DNA of 64,000 nucleotides from Microbacterium galbinum (GCF_023101185.1 NZ_CP078077.1:2385630-2449629); one strand, 5' to 3'; counted from the first letter of the stretch, positions 9,888 to 18,654 are shown. Notes: a model not told the origin generated them from the letters alone. Numbers and translations are program-made.

Positions 9888-11054
9888 ATGCGCATCTCGG
9901 TGAACCCCCTTCGCGGGCAGCAGTTCCCGGCCGTCCTCCTGCTGGTGGCAGCGGGACTCGGCCTCCTTCTCGCGAATCTGCCGACGCACGATCCGATCGC
10001 CGCGGCGCTCGACGTGCATCTCGCGGTGCCGGGCGCGAGCCTCGACCTCTCCCTCGCGCACTGGGTGTCGGACGGTCTGCTCGCCGTCTTCTTCTTCGTG
10101 GTGGCGATCGAGCTGCGGCACGAGCTCACCCATGGCGAGCTCGACTCGCCCCGCAAGGCCCTCCAGCCCGCCATCGCGGCGACGGGCGGAGTGCTCGTGC
10201 CGATCGCGATCTACCTGCTGATCGCGGGTGACGGAGCGACGGCATCCGGCTGGCCGATCCCCACGGCCACCGACATCGCGTTCGCGCTCGGAGTGCTGGC
10301 GATGTTCGGACGGGGCCTGCCGTCGACCGTGCGGGTGTTCCTGCTCGCCCTCGCGATCCTCGACGACATCATCGGCATCGTCTTCATCGCGGTGCTGTTC
10401 GCCCACGACGTGCAGTGGGTGCTGCTCGCCGCGGCGGTCGTCGCGGTCGCGGTCTTCTGGGTGCTGAGCAGGTGGCTCGGTGCGACCGGGCACACGGGCA
10501 TCGCCGTGCTCATGGTGCTGGTCGGCGTCCTCTGCTGGGGTCTGGTCGCGGCCTCCGGCATCCACGCCACGATCGCCGGGGTGATGCTGGGCCTGGTGAT
10601 GGCGCCGACCCCCGCCGGACGTTCTCGTCATGCGCTCGAGCCCACGGTCAACGGCGCGATCCTCCCGCTGTTCGCGTTCGTCGCCGCGTTCGTGGTGATC
10701 CCCGCCGTCTCCCCGACACAGCTGTCCCCGGCATTCTGGGCGATCGTGGTCGCCCTGCCGATCGGCAAACTCGTCGGCATCGGTCTGTTCGGGTGGCTCG
10801 CGATGCGCATCCGACCGCGCGGGACGGCGCCCGCGCTGGTACTGCCCGACATCCTGGCCGCCGGCGCCCTCGGCGGCATCGGCTTCACGGTCTCGCTGTT
10901 GCTCGCGAACCTCGCGTTCGCGTCCGACGACGGCATCCGCGACCAGGCGATCCTCGGCGTCCTGGTGGGGTCCCTCCTTTCGCTCCTCTTCTCGGGGGTG
11001 GTCGTGTCGGCGCGAGCGCGGCACTATCGTCGGATCGCAGCGGCGTCGTCCTGA
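9888..11054 (+). CDS. nhaA: Na+/H+ antiporter NhaA
   Basis: 388 residues with eleven to twelve membrane helices. NhaA exchanges two protons in for one sodium out, for pH and sodium homeostasis. Conserved positions are visible: PIPTATDIAFALGVLA with Asp129, and ALAILDDIIGI with the tandem Asp159-Asp160 that bind the ion in this family. Helix 3 has the typical FFFVVAIELRHEL, and the C-terminus carries GGIGFTVSLLLANLAF. ATG 9888 agrees with the family N-terminus and with a TAGCAT element just upstream. It is divergent from ppc and followed by mazG 34 bases later. Confidence 0.95.
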   Translation: MRISVNPLRGQQFPAVLLLVAAGLGLLLANLPTHDPIAAALDVHLAVPGASLDLSLAHWVSDGLLAVFFFVVAIELRHELTHGELDSPRKALQPAIAATGGVLVPIAIYLLIAGDGATASGWPIPTATDIAFALGVLAMFGRGLPSTVRVFLLALAILDDIIGIVFIAVLFAHDVQWVLLAAAVVAVAVFWVLSRWLGATGHTGIAVLMVLVGVLCWGLVAASGIHATIAGVMLGLVMAPTPAGRSRHALEPTVNGAILPLFAFVAAFVVIPAVSPTQLSPAFWAIVVALPIGKLVGIGLFGWLAMRIRPRGTAPALVLPDILAAGALGGIGFTVSLLLANLAFASDDGIRDQAILGVLVGSLLSLLFSGVVVSARARHYRRIAAASS

Positions 11055-11088
11055 CACCCGAGAGGCCGCACCGAGTGAAGGAGCATCC

Positions 11089-11748
11089 ATGACCGCGCAG
11101 GCCTCGGACCACGGCGCCGGATCTCCCCGCGATTCCCTCCGCGCGGCGGCCGACACCATGCGCGCCGTGCGCGAGCGATGCGTGTGGTCGCAGCGGATCA
11201 CGCACCGCGACCTCGTGCCGTACCTCATCGAGGAGTCTCACGAGGTGATCGACGCGGTCGAGAGCGGTACGCGCGACGACCTGCGCGAGGAGCTCGGAGA
11301 CCTGCTGTGGCAGGTGCTCTTCCACGCCGCGATCGCCGCGCAGGACCCCGACGACCCCTTCGACATCGACGACGTGGCCGACACCCTCACCGAGAAGATG
11401 GTGCGGCGGCATCCGCACGTCTTCGCGGGCGAGACCGCGACCACACCCGAAGAGGTGCTCGTGCACTGGAACGCCGCGAAGGCCGCCGAGAAGCGCACGC
11501 GCACGAGCGTGCTCGACGGGGTGCCCCGGGGGATGCCGGCGCTGGCGCTCGCGCAGAAGCTCGCCGGTCGCGCGGCCGGCGCAGGGATCGATGCGCCGGT
11601 GGCCGACGGTCCGTCGAGCGAGGCCGAACTCGGAGAGGCTCTCCTCGCCCTCGTGGGGCGCGCACGCGCGGAGGGCTGGGACGCCGAGCGGGCGCTGCGC
11701 GAACGGCTCCGCGTCCTCGAGCAGGACGTACGGTCCGCCGAGGGCTGA
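11089..11748 (+). CDS. mazG: MazG-family nucleoside triphosphate pyrophosphohydrolase
   Basis: 219 residues. MazG hydrolyses NTPs or dNTPs to monophosphate and pyrophosphate, cleaning damaged nucleotides or tuning (p)ppGpp stress. The all-alpha metal site is evident: EESHE at 48-52 and EELGD at 67-71. The usual CPWD lead is CVWSQRITH here. Length is short of the two-domain E. coli enzyme (about 260), so only one full MazG domain plus a partial second is present, as is common in Actinobacteria. GAAGGAG precedes ATG 11089. It may be read through from nhaA. Confidence 0.88.
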   Translation: MTAQASDHGAGSPRDSLRAAADTMRAVRERCVWSQRITHRDLVPYLIEESHEVIDAVESGTRDDLREELGDLLWQVLFHAAIAAQDPDDPFDIDDVADTLTEKMVRRHPHVFAGETATTPEEVLVHWNAAKAAEKRTRTSVLDGVPRGMPALALAQKLAGRAAGAGIDAPVADGPSSEAELGEALLALVGRARAEGWDAERALRERLRVLEQDVRSAEG

Positions 11749-11756
11749 GCGGCGCA

Positions 11757-11818
11757 GGGTCGCCGAGCCGCCCCCGGGGTCGCTGAGTCGCCCCGGGGTC
11801 GCTGAGCCCGTCGAAGCG
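11757..11818. repeat. Three imperfect GGGTCGCTGAG units ahead of hisS
   Basis: GGGTCGCCGAG (11757), GGGGTCGCTGAG (11776) and GGGGTCGCTGAG (11795) are spaced 19 bases apart. The last continues into CCCGTCGAAGCG. The sequence GGTCGCTGAGCCxGTCGAAGCG is, from my knowledge, a frequent intergenic dispersed repeat in Microbacteriaceae genomes. This may be a degraded array. Confidence 0.6.
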
Positions 11819-11854
11819 TCCCAGGCCTCGCAGCAGACCTGGAAAGATGGAGTC

Positions 11855-13147
11855 GTGGCTACTGTGAACCCGCCGCGCGGCATGCGCGACATCCTCCCCG
11901 CCGACAAGGCCCGCCGTGAGCGCGTGCTCTCCGTCATCCGCGAGCGCTACCGGGCGCACGGATTCGACGAGATCGAGACGCCCGTCGTCGAGGAGTACGC
12001 GCGTCTGCACGCCGGCATCGGCGGCGACAACGAGAAGCTCGCCTACAACGTGCTGCGCCGCGGACTCGACGCCGATGCCATCCGCGCGGCCGCCGACGAC
12101 CCCGCCGCGCTGTCCGACCTCGGGCTGCGCTACGACCTGACCGTGCCGCTCGCGCGCTTCTACGCGAGCAACCGGGCGCAGCTCCCCGCGATCTTCCGCT
12201 CGATCCAGATCGGTGCGGTCTGGCGGGCCGAGCGTCCCCAGAAGGGGCGCTACCGCCAGTTCGTGCAGTGCGACATCGACATCATGGGCGACGACTCCTC
12301 TCGTGCCGAGGCTGAGCTCATGGTCGCGTCGCTCGATGCCGTCGACGCTCTGGGACTGGACGGCGCGACGGTGCGCATCAACGACCGTCGCGTGCTCGAC
12401 TGGATGCTCGAGAGCTTCGGTTTCGGCGCGGACGAGCGTCCCGGCGTGCTCATCACGATCGACAAGCTCGACAAGATCGGACCCGACGGCGTCGCCGCCG
12501 AACTGCGCGAGCGGGCCGTGACCCCGGGCGCCGTCGACGCGTTCGAGGCGTTCCTGCGTCGCCCGCAGACCCGCGAGTACCTGCCCTACGGCGAGGCGCA
12601 GATCCGCAAGGCGCTGCCCGCGGACGCCCCCGACGAGATCGTCGATCACCTCGTGGGCATCGGCGAGGCCGTCGCGGTCGGCCGCGCGTCCGAGGCGACG
12701 GATGCCGCCGGCATCCCGCTCGTGTTCGATCCGTTCCTCGTGCGCGGCATGGGCTATTACACCGGCACGATCTTCGAGCTCGCGCACCCCTCCGTCAGCT
12801 ATTCGCTGGGCGGTGGCGGTCGCTACGACGGCATGATCGGTCGCTTCCTCGGGCAGCAGGTGCCGGCGGTGGGCTTCTCGCTCGGGTTCGAGCGCCTCGT
12901 CGACCTCGTGACGGCTGGCGGCGACGACCGTGAGGAGGCGATCGTGCTGGTGCACGACGCCGACGTCCCGGTCGCCGAACTTCTCGCGCACAAGACCGCA
13001 CTGATCGCCGAGGGTGCGCGCGTGCGCCTGGAGCGCCGCACGAAGAACCTCAAGGCGCTGCTCGAGCGGGCGTCCGCCGACGGCTTCACGTCGTTCGCCA
13101 CGGTGTCGGCCGGGGCGGCCTCGCTGGAGCGCAAGCCGCTCGCCTGA
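11855..13147 (+). CDS. hisS: Histidyl-tRNA synthetase
   Basis: 430 residues, class II synthetase that charges tRNA-His. Motif 1 begins with PPRGMRDILP; motif 2 is AVWRAERPQKGRYRQFVQCDID; the histidine-specific loop is GMGYYTGTIFEL and the ATP-site glycine patch is SLGGGGRYDGM. The C-terminal anticodon domain spans about 325-430. An upstream in-frame extension is not homologous and crosses the repeat array, so it was rejected. GTG 11855 sits six bases after AAAGAT, a weak -10 that fits the leaderless pattern. Confidence 0.95.
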   Translation: MATVNPPRGMRDILPADKARRERVLSVIRERYRAHGFDEIETPVVEEYARLHAGIGGDNEKLAYNVLRRGLDADAIRAAADDPAALSDLGLRYDLTVPLARFYASNRAQLPAIFRSIQIGAVWRAERPQKGRYRQFVQCDIDIMGDDSSRAEAELMVASLDAVDALGLDGATVRINDRRVLDWMLESFGFGADERPGVLITIDKLDKIGPDGVAAELRERAVTPGAVDAFEAFLRRPQTREYLPYGEAQIRKALPADAPDEIVDHLVGIGEAVAVGRASEATDAAGIPLVFDPFLVRGMGYYTGTIFELAHPSVSYSLGGGGRYDGMIGRFLGQQVPAVGFSLGFERLVDLVTAGGDDREEAIVLVHDADVPVAELLAHKTALIAEGARVRLERRTKNLKALLERASADGFTSFATVSAGAASLERKPLA

Positions 13148-13205
13148 CGGTCGGCTCCGCGCCCGCGTTCACGCGGCGTTCACGTCACCGAGGTCGAATC
13201 GGGGC

Positions 13206-14018
13206 ATGGGACGAACACGCCTCCCCATCCTCCTCGGCGCCACCGCCCTGACCGCGGGCTTCGCGGTCGGCGGGCGGGTTCTCCTCACGCGCCAGGCGGC
13301 GATCGCTCGGCGCCGGATCGGCAAGCCGCTGGGCGAGGACTCGCTGGATGCGGACCGCATCTGGCGACGCTCGCTCGACGGTGAGCCGATCGAACTCCTC
13401 GTGCTCGGCGACTCGCTCGCCGCGGGCCTCGGTGCGGCGCGGCGCAAGGAGACCCTCGGCGGACGCATCGCCAAGGGCCTGGCCGTTCGTCTGCACCGCC
13501 CGGTGCGGTTGCGCACCGCTGCGGTCGTCGGCTCGGAGTCGCCGGATCTCGACGCGCAGCTCGACGGTCTCGCGGCGGGGTACCGGCCCGATGTCGCGGT
13601 GATCGTGGTGGGGGGAAACGACGTGACGCATCGTCTTCCGGTCGCGACATCGGTGCGGCATCTCGATGCGGCCGTCCGGAGGCTGCGGGCGCTCGGCGCC
13701 GAGGTGGTGGTGGGCACCTGTCCCGATCTGGGATCGTTGCGTCCCGTGCCGCAGCCACTGCGGCGGATCGTGTCGAGCCTGTCGCGACGGCTCGCGATCG
13801 CGCAGACGGATGCCGCGCGCCTCGCCGGCGCCGAGCCCGTCGACCTGCGGCGATCGGTCGGTCCGATGTTCTTCGACGAGCCGGAGCAGATGTTCAGCCT
13901 CGACCGATTCCACCCCAGCGCCCTCGGCTACCGCCGGACGGCCGAGGCCCTGTTGCCGGCGGTCTGCCGAGGAGCGCAGCGGTCGGTCAGGACGCGTCCT
14001 CACTCGGCGTCGCGCTGA
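13206..14018 (+). CDS. Membrane-anchored SGNH/GDSL-type hydrolase
   Basis: 270 residues. An N-terminal hydrophobic anchor (LPILLGATALTAGFAVGG, about 6-23) is followed by an SGNH fold: block I VLGDSLAAGLG with nucleophile Ser70, a VGGNDVTHR block III, and the C-terminal catalytic pair Asp233-x-x-His236 in LDRFHPSALGY. Such enzymes are esterases or lipases acting outside the membrane; the substrate is unknown. ATG 13206 agrees with the anchor. The 3' end overlaps the convergent VOC gene by 32 bases. Confidence 0.85.
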   Translation: MGRTRLPILLGATALTAGFAVGGRVLLTRQAAIARRRIGKPLGEDSLDADRIWRRSLDGEPIELLVLGDSLAAGLGAARRKETLGGRIAKGLAVRLHRPVRLRTAAVVGSESPDLDAQLDGLAAGYRPDVAVIVVGGNDVTHRLPVATSVRHLDAAVRRLRALGAEVVVGTCPDLGSLRPVPQPLRRIVSSLSRRLAIAQTDAARLAGAEPVDLRRSVGPMFFDEPEQMFSLDRFHPSALGYRRTAEALLPAVCRGAQRSVRTRPHSASR

Positions 14019-14514
14019 TCGAGGCGGCCCACTCCGCGACCCGGCGCGAGCTCTCTTCGTCGGAGATGTCCTCGACGCGGCTCATGACCGACCAGCGCAC
14101 GCCGAACGGGTCGCGGATGCTCGCGTACCGGTCGCCCGAGACGAAGTGCGAGGGCGCTTCGCGCACCGTCGATCCCGCGTCGACCGCGCGCGCCACCACC
14201 GCATCCACGTCTTCGACGTACAGTCCCATCGAATAGCAGTCGTCGTCGCCCTCCGGCGCCGGCACCAGGTGGTAGTCGGGGCTCGGCTCGCCGAGCTGCA
14301 GCAGTCCCGAGCCGAAGTCGAGGTCGGCGTGAGCGACCACGCCGCCGAACTCGGTGACGTCGACGACGCGCGCCCCGAAGACGTCGCGGTAGAACGCGAT
14401 CGCGTCGGCCGCGCGGGGGATCGCGAGGAACGGGGTGAGCGAGGTCGCGCTGTGCGGGCGGCCGGCGGTGGTGTGGGTTCCGGTCACGCCGGTGGTGGGG
14501 ATGTCTGAAGCCAT
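13987..14514 (-). CDS. VOC-superfamily protein (glyoxalase/bleomycin-resistance fold)
   Basis: 175 residues. The sequence LTPFLAIPRAADAIAFYRDVFGARVV and the later DPFGVRWSVMSRVEDIS are typical of the PhnB-like branch of the vicinal oxygen chelate superfamily, with paired beta-alpha-beta-beta-beta units. Members range from dioxygenases and isomerases to drug-binding proteins, so no reaction is assigned. ATG 14514 was chosen over an upstream in-frame ATG because a TACGGT element lies six bases before it. Its end overlaps the SGNH hydrolase end by 32 bases (convergent). Confidence 0.82.
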   Translation of the reverse strand: MASDIPTTGVTGTHTTAGRPHSATSLTPFLAIPRAADAIAFYRDVFGARVVDVTEFGGVVAHADLDFGSGLLQLGEPSPDYHLVPAPEGDDDCYSMGLYVEDVDAVVARAVDAGSTVREAPSHFVSGDRYASIRDPFGVRWSVMSRVEDISDEESSRRVAEWAASISATPSEDAS

Positions 14515-14520
14515 GCGACG

Positions 14521-14526
14521 ACCGTA
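14521..14526 (-). promoter_or_regulatory. -10 element for leaderless VOC gene
   Basis: Minus strand TACGGT, spacer CGTCGC (6), ATG 14514. Confidence 0.55.
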
Positions 14527-14585
14527 CGGCGGTGCGGATGCCGTGCGCTTGAAGATCCGCGACAACCCGTGTCGGCCAGGGGATC

Positions 14586-14591
14586 TAGGGT
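14586..14591 (+). promoter_or_regulatory. -10 element for leaderless AraC regulator
   Basis: TAGGGT, spacer GGGCGC (6), ATG 14598. There is no Shine-Dalgarno sequence. Confidence 0.6.
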
Positions 14592-14597
14592 GGGCGC

Positions 14598-15377
14598 ATG
14601 GTGGATCCGACCCGTGGCGTGCTGTATCCCGAACGCCTGCCGACGTTCCACCGGGTGGCGCCCGACGGGGCGGCGACCGAACTCGTGGAGTGGTTCTGGA
14701 TCCCGGAGTGGCGGCTCTTCGATGGTGAGGTCTCCCGGCAGCACATCGTCGGATACCCCGCAGTGAACCTCGTCGTCGAGCACGACGGCGTCACGGTGTC
14801 GGGGGCCACGACCCGGGCGTCGTTCCGAGATCTGCGCGGTGAGGGATGGGCAGTCGGTGCGCTCCTGCGTCCGGCGGCGGTCGGGGCGCTCCTCGACGAT
14901 CCGGCGGCGTTGGTCGACGGCATCCGCCCGTTCCCCGTGCCGGAGCTGTACGACGCGGTCGCGCAGGCGATGCGCTCGGGCAACGGGCATCGGGAGCGGG
15001 CGACCGAGACGTTCGGCGCATGGCTCACGGCGCGGGTCGGCGCGCTCGACGGCGCCGCTCATCAGGCGAACGCGCTCGCGGTCGAACTGTTGGGGGAGCA
15101 CGGTGCGAGCTCGCCCGAGGAGGCAGCGACGCGGTTGGCCGTGTCGGTGCGCACGCTGCAGCGGATGGCGCACCGCTACGTCGGGATCGCTCCCGCGGCG
15201 ATGATCCGGCGGCGGCGCCTGCAGGAGGCCGCGCAGCGCGTGCGCGATGATCCGGGTGCCGACCTCGCGGGGATCGCGGCCGATCTGGGGTACGCCGATC
15301 ACGCGCACCTCACCCGCGACTTCCGTGCGGTGCTCGGGTTCGCCCCGCGCGATTACCGATCGGATGCCGGGGGCTGA
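14598..15377 (+). CDS. AraC-family transcriptional regulator
   Basis: 259 residues. The C-terminal third (about 165-258) has the two helix-turn-helices of AraC/XylS proteins: ATRLAVSVRTLQRMAHRYVGIAP, then DLAGIAADLGYADHAHLTRDFRAVLGFAPRDYR, the second matching the family signature. The N-terminal half resembles DUF6597-type sensor domains (ELVEWFWIPEW, HIVGYPAVNLVVEHDG). The ligand is unknown. It is divergent from the VOC gene (83 bases apart), and such pairs are often regulator and target. Its end overlaps the convergent permease by 25 bases. Confidence 0.88.
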   Translation: MVDPTRGVLYPERLPTFHRVAPDGAATELVEWFWIPEWRLFDGEVSRQHIVGYPAVNLVVEHDGVTVSGATTRASFRDLRGEGWAVGALLRPAAVGALLDDPAALVDGIRPFPVPELYDAVAQAMRSGNGHRERATETFGAWLTARVGALDGAAHQANALAVELLGEHGASSPEEAATRLAVSVRTLQRMAHRYVGIAPAAMIRRRRLQEAAQRVRDDPGADLAGIAADLGYADHAHLTRDFRAVLGFAPRDYRSDAGG

Positions 15378-16618
15378 GCGCGAGGTCCTCTCGCGCGCCG
15401 GGCACGCAGCACGAGGGCTCTCCCACCCACGCCGACGAGCACCACCGCGGTGCCGATGAGCGAAGCCAGCACCGGGAGCGTGTTCACGAGCACCAGGCAC
15501 CCGAGCGCGCCCACGACCTGCAGCGCACGGGGGAAGCGGCGGGCCGCGCCCTCCTGCCGGAAGGCCGCCGCGTTGGCGATCAGGTAGTACAGCAGCACCC
15601 CGAACGACGAGAACCCGATCGCGTCGCGCAGATCGGCCACCAGGACGATGCCGATCACGACCACGCCGATCGTGATCTCGGCACGGCGGGGCACCTGCCA
15701 GCGGGGATCGACCTTCGCGAGCACCGCGGGAAGGTCGTGTTCGCGCGCCATCGCGAGGGTCGTGCGCCCGATGCCCGTGAGCAGCGCCAGCAGCGCCCCG
15801 AGCGATGCGGTCGCCGCCGCGACGCGCACCACGGGCGCGAGCCACTCCGTGCCGGTCGCCGTGAGCACATCGACCAGCGGGGCGGGGCTGGTCGCGGCAT
15901 CCGCTCCCAGCGTGAGCATCACGACGGCCGCGACCGCGCCGTAGACGACGACCGCGCCGCCGAGCGCGAGCAGGATCGCGCGGGGGATCGTGCGCGCGGG
16001 ATCCACGACCTCCTCGCCCATCGTCGCGATGCGGGCGTACCCGGCGAACGCGAAGAACAGCAGCCCGGCACCCTGCAGCACGCCATAGGCCGTCGCATCG
16101 GGGAGCGCAGGGGCAGGGATGGCGGGCGATGCTCCGAACCCCGCAGCGACGACGATCGCGAGACCGATCAGCGAGACCACCACCAGAAGGCGTGTGACCA
16201 GTGCCGTGCGCGTCACGCCGAAGCAGTTGACCGCGACGAGGGCGGCGACGGCCACCGCCGCGACGAGCGTCTCCCACCCCGCGGGGGCGGCGTAGGCGGC
16301 GAAGGTCATCGCCATGGCCGCGCAGCTCGCGATCTTGCCGATCACGAAGCTCCACCCGGCGACGAACCCCCACCAGGGACCGATCTCGGCGCGGGCGTAC
16401 GCGTAGGTCCCTCCCGCGACGGGATGGGAGGCGGCGAGCTGGGCGGAGGCGGTGGCGTTCGCGTAGGCGACGATCGCGGCGATCGCCAGGGCGACGGGCA
16501 GCCCGGCGCCGGCGACGCCGATCGCGGGCGTCCAGACCGAGAAGACCCCCGCTCCGATCATCGAGCCGAGACCGATGAAGACGGCATCGGCGAGTCTCAG
16601 TCGGCGGGCGAGGTGCAT
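15353..16618 (-). CDS. APC-family amino acid permease
   Basis: 421 residues with about twelve membrane helices. Helix 1 carries FIGLGSMIGAGVFSVW, the substrate-binding GSxxGxG turn of the APC superfamily; HPVAGGTYAYARAEIGPWWGF is the conserved helix 3 region; FFAFAGYARIATMGEEVVDPARTIPRAI is the helix 6 signature. Length and motifs fit small bacterial amino-acid permeases; the cargo cannot be read. ATG 16618 is the family start; GACGAT sits six bases upstream as a weak -10. It shares little with the permease at 4104 beyond the fold. Confidence 0.87.
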   Translation of the reverse strand: MHLARRLRLADAVFIGLGSMIGAGVFSVWTPAIGVAGAGLPVALAIAAIVAYANATASAQLAASHPVAGGTYAYARAEIGPWWGFVAGWSFVIGKIASCAAMAMTFAAYAAPAGWETLVAAVAVAALVAVNCFGVTRTALVTRLLVVVSLIGLAIVVAAGFGASPAIPAPALPDATAYGVLQGAGLLFFAFAGYARIATMGEEVVDPARTIPRAILLALGGAVVVYGAVAAVVMLTLGADAATSPAPLVDVLTATGTEWLAPVVRVAAATASLGALLALLTGIGRTTLAMAREHDLPAVLAKVDPRWQVPRRAEITIGVVVIGIVLVADLRDAIGFSSFGVLLYYLIANAAAFRQEGAARRFPRALQVVGALGCLVLVNTLPVLASLIGTAVVLVGVGGRALVLRARRARGPRAQPPASDR

Positions 16619-16661
16619 CCCGTCATCGTCGCATCGATCGGTGAACGGCGGGTGACCCGCG

Positions 16662-17132
16662 TCAGCGGCGAGCCTCGGTGACCCGCTTCTTCTCGCGGAT
16701 GTAGACCTCGCGCCGCACGCGGGCCACGACATCCCCGTCGCGATCGGTGATCACGGTCTCGAACCACTCGAGCACCTTCCCACCGCCGTGCGCCTTGCGC
16801 CGGATGTCTTCGGCGCGCGCCTTCGACACCGCGAACTCGGCGGTCAGCACTCCGCGTCCCGGTTTGATCAGATCGATCTCGCCGCGGGTGTCCCACACGA
16901 CGTAGTCCCGGCCGAGCTGGTGCATCACGAGCATGAAGAAGTACGGGTCGGTCATCGCCGACATCGATCCGCCGAACGCCGTCTTGACGTAGTTGCGGGT
17001 GAAGACGTTGACGTGCAGCTCGACGGTCGCGTGGGTCCAGTCGTCGCTGAAGCGACGGACGCGGATGCCGCTGAACAGGTTCGGGGCCCACAGGCTCATT
17101 CCGATCGCGAGGCGGCGGGGAGTGATGCGCAT
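16662..17132 (-). CDS. DUF4442 hotdog-fold protein (thioesterase-like)
   Basis: 156 residues. The sequence FTRNYVKTAFGGSMSAMTDPYFFMLVMHQLG matches the central hotdog helix of DUF4442 proteins, relatives of PaaI/YiiD acyl-CoA thioesterases. Asp66 after GGSMSAM may be the acidic active-site residue. The substrate and reaction are unknown; it is probably cytoplasmic and dimeric. The C-terminus is very basic (REVYIREKKRVTEARR). It lies 43 bases upstream of the permease on the same strand and may be cotranscribed. CACACT six bases before ATG 17132 is a weak -10. Confidence 0.78.
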   Translation of the reverse strand: MRITPRRLAIGMSLWAPNLFSGIRVRRFSDDWTHATVELHVNVFTRNYVKTAFGGSMSAMTDPYFFMLVMHQLGRDYVVWDTRGEIDLIKPGRGVLTAEFAVSKARAEDIRRKAHGGGKVLEWFETVITDRDGDVVARVRREVYIREKKRVTEARR

Positions 17133-17180
17133 GGCGCCAGTGTGGCCGAGCGTGTCCGCCGGACGAAGTTCGCTGGAGGA

Positions 17181-17214
17181 TTGCGACAGTTGTTATAGTT
17201 CTCCTATAATTACT
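17181..17214 (+). promoter_or_regulatory. Promoter with inverted-repeat operator for the GntR operon
   Basis: -35 TTGCGA (17181-17186), 18-base spacer, consensus -10 TATAAT (17205-17210). The dyad TTATAG-TTCTC-CTATAA (17193-17209), extendable to AGTTGTTATAG/CTATAATTACT (17188-17214, 9 of 11 matching), covers the spacer and -10. Repressor binding would block RNA polymerase, so autoregulation by the GntR product is likely. Confidence 0.8.
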
Positions 17215-17233
17215 AGAGAAATGAGGAGGCGAG

Positions 17234-17623
17234 ATGCTCATCAGGGTCGACATCGACAGCACGCGGCCGCTGTACGACCAGGTCGCCGCCTCCGTGCGGG
17301 CCGACATCCTCTCGGGAACCCTTCACCCCGGTGACCGGCTGCCCTCCGCGAAGGAGGTCGCAGCGGCCCTCGACATCAACCAGCACACCGTGCTGCACGC
17401 GTATCAGGGGCTCCGCGACGAGGGGCTCCTCGATCTGCGTCGGGGGAGGGGCGCGGTCGTCGCCGCCTCGGCCGCCCCGCTCGCCGAACTCGCGAGCGAT
17501 GTCGCCGAGCTGGTGCAGCGCGCCGCCCGGCTCGGCGTCTCCTCCGACACGCTCGCCGCACTGATCCGCTCCCACCGCGCCGGTACGCCCGGCACCGCAG
17601 GCCCCGAGGAGGTCGCCCCATGA
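17234..17623 (+). CDS. GntR/YtrA-type transcriptional regulator
   Basis: 129 residues. The N-terminal winged helix is textbook GntR (RPLYDQVAASVRADILSGTLHPGDRLPSAKEVAAALDINQHTVLHAYQGLRDEGLLDLRRGRG), followed by only a short helical dimerisation tail, which defines the YtrA subfamily. YtrA-type repressors usually head operons for membrane proteins or ABC transporters, as here. GAGGAGG precedes ATG 17234. The stop overlaps the next start (ATGA). Likely represses its own operon through the dyad over the -10. Confidence 0.92.
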   Translation: MLIRVDIDSTRPLYDQVAASVRADILSGTLHPGDRLPSAKEVAAALDINQHTVLHAYQGLRDEGLLDLRRGRGAVVAASAAPLAELASDVAELVQRAARLGVSSDTLAALIRSHRAGTPGTAGPEEVAP

Positions 17624-18654
17624 CCACGCACCCATCCGCGCAGGCATCCGAGAGCCGTCGCGCCCGCGCGGCGTTCCTCGCCGTCGGTGTCGCCCTTCCC
17701 GTCGCGCTCGTGGCGATCGGCTCCGCCGTGATCGCCGCGTGGCTGCCCACTCTGCCCGACCCCGTCGTCATCCACTGGGGAACCACCGGCGCCGACGGGT
17801 TCGCCGCGCCGACCGCATACTTCTGGTTGCTCCTCGCGGTCGGTCTCGTGCTGCCGCTCGCGCTCGCGCTCACCTCCTTCGGAGCATCGCGCGGCAGGTG
17901 GGGAGCGACCACGCGACTGATGGGCGGCTTCGCCGCCGGACTCTCGGCGTTCGCGCTCACGCTGTGCCTCGGGTCGCTCGCGCTGCAGCGCGGACTGGCC
18001 GACGCGGCCGACACCCCCGACGTCGGGCTCGTCCTCCTGCTCGCGTTCGTCGTGCTGGCCGCGGGAACGGTCGCGGGGTGGGCCGTGCAGCCGCGCGTCA
18101 TCGACGAGGCGGCCGGCGTCCTCGAACCCCGGCTCGCGGTGCGGGTGGCCGACGGCGAACGGGTGGTCTGGCTCGGCACGACGACGATGCCGCGCGCGGC
18201 GCTGCTGTCGATGGCGGGAGTCACGCTCCTCCTCGCCGTGATCGCGGCCTACATGCTCGCGGCGGGTGCTGCGGGCGGGTGGGTCACCGCGATCAGCGTG
18301 ATCGTGGTGGGCGGTGCGCTCGCCGTCACCTCCGCGTTCCGCGTGCGCATCACGCCGTCGGGGTTCGCCGCGCGGTCTCTGCTCGGGTGGCCGCGGGCGG
18401 TGATCCCGATCGACCGGATCGTCTCGGCGCGCGCCGTCGACATCTCTCCGTTCGGGGACTTCGGGGGCTGGGGATGGCGGATCGCGGTCGACGGCCGTAC
18501 GGGGATCGTGATGCATCGGGGCGCCGCGATCGAGATCGCACGCCGTGACCGCAAGCCCTTCATCGTCACGATCGACGGCGCCGAAGAAGCCGCCGCGCTC
18601 CTCCAGGCCTACGCCGAGCGCCATGCATCCGACAGCGAACGAGAGGCCTCCTGA
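17620..18654 (+). CDS. DUF1648 multi-pass membrane protein
   Basis: 344 residues with about six membrane segments. After helix 1, LPDPVVIHWGTTGADGFAAP matches the DUF1648 signature, in which a periplasm-facing loop carries a conserved histidine. The C-terminal part has more helices followed by a soluble stretch (about 250-340) with a PH-like beta pattern. DUF1648 proteins are regular partners of YtrA-type GntR repressors; their function is unknown, and cell-envelope stress or immunity is suspected. It overlaps GntR by 4 bases and the CPBP gene by 1, so all three are translated together. Confidence 0.82.
   Translation: MTTHPSAQASESRRARAAFLAVGVALPVALVAIGSAVIAAWLPTLPDPVVIHWGTTGADGFAAPTAYFWLLLAVGLVLPLALALTSFGASRGRWGATTRLMGGFAAGLSAFALTLCLGSLALQRGLADAADTPDVGLVLLLAFVVLAAGTVAGWAVQPRVIDEAAGVLEPRLAVRVADGERVVWLGTTTMPRAALLSMAGVTLLLAVIAAYMLAAGAAGGWVTAISVIVVGGALAVTSAFRVRITPSGFAARSLLGWPRAVIPIDRIVSARAVDISPFGDFGGWGWRIAVDGRTGIVMHRGAAIEIARRDRKPFIVTIDGAEEAAALLQAYAERHASDSEREAS

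Noticed and set aside
9806-10174. N-terminal extension of ppc through the start of nhaA
   Set aside because: Not PEPC-like; the family start and the TACGCT element fix GTG 9805.
9633-11228. 531-codon antisense frame over nhaA and mazG
   Set aside because: Shadow of two clearly real genes, low complexity, no homology visible.
11591-11854. N-terminal extension of hisS through mazG and the repeat array
   Set aside because: Overlaps mazG in another frame; HisRS homology begins at 11855.
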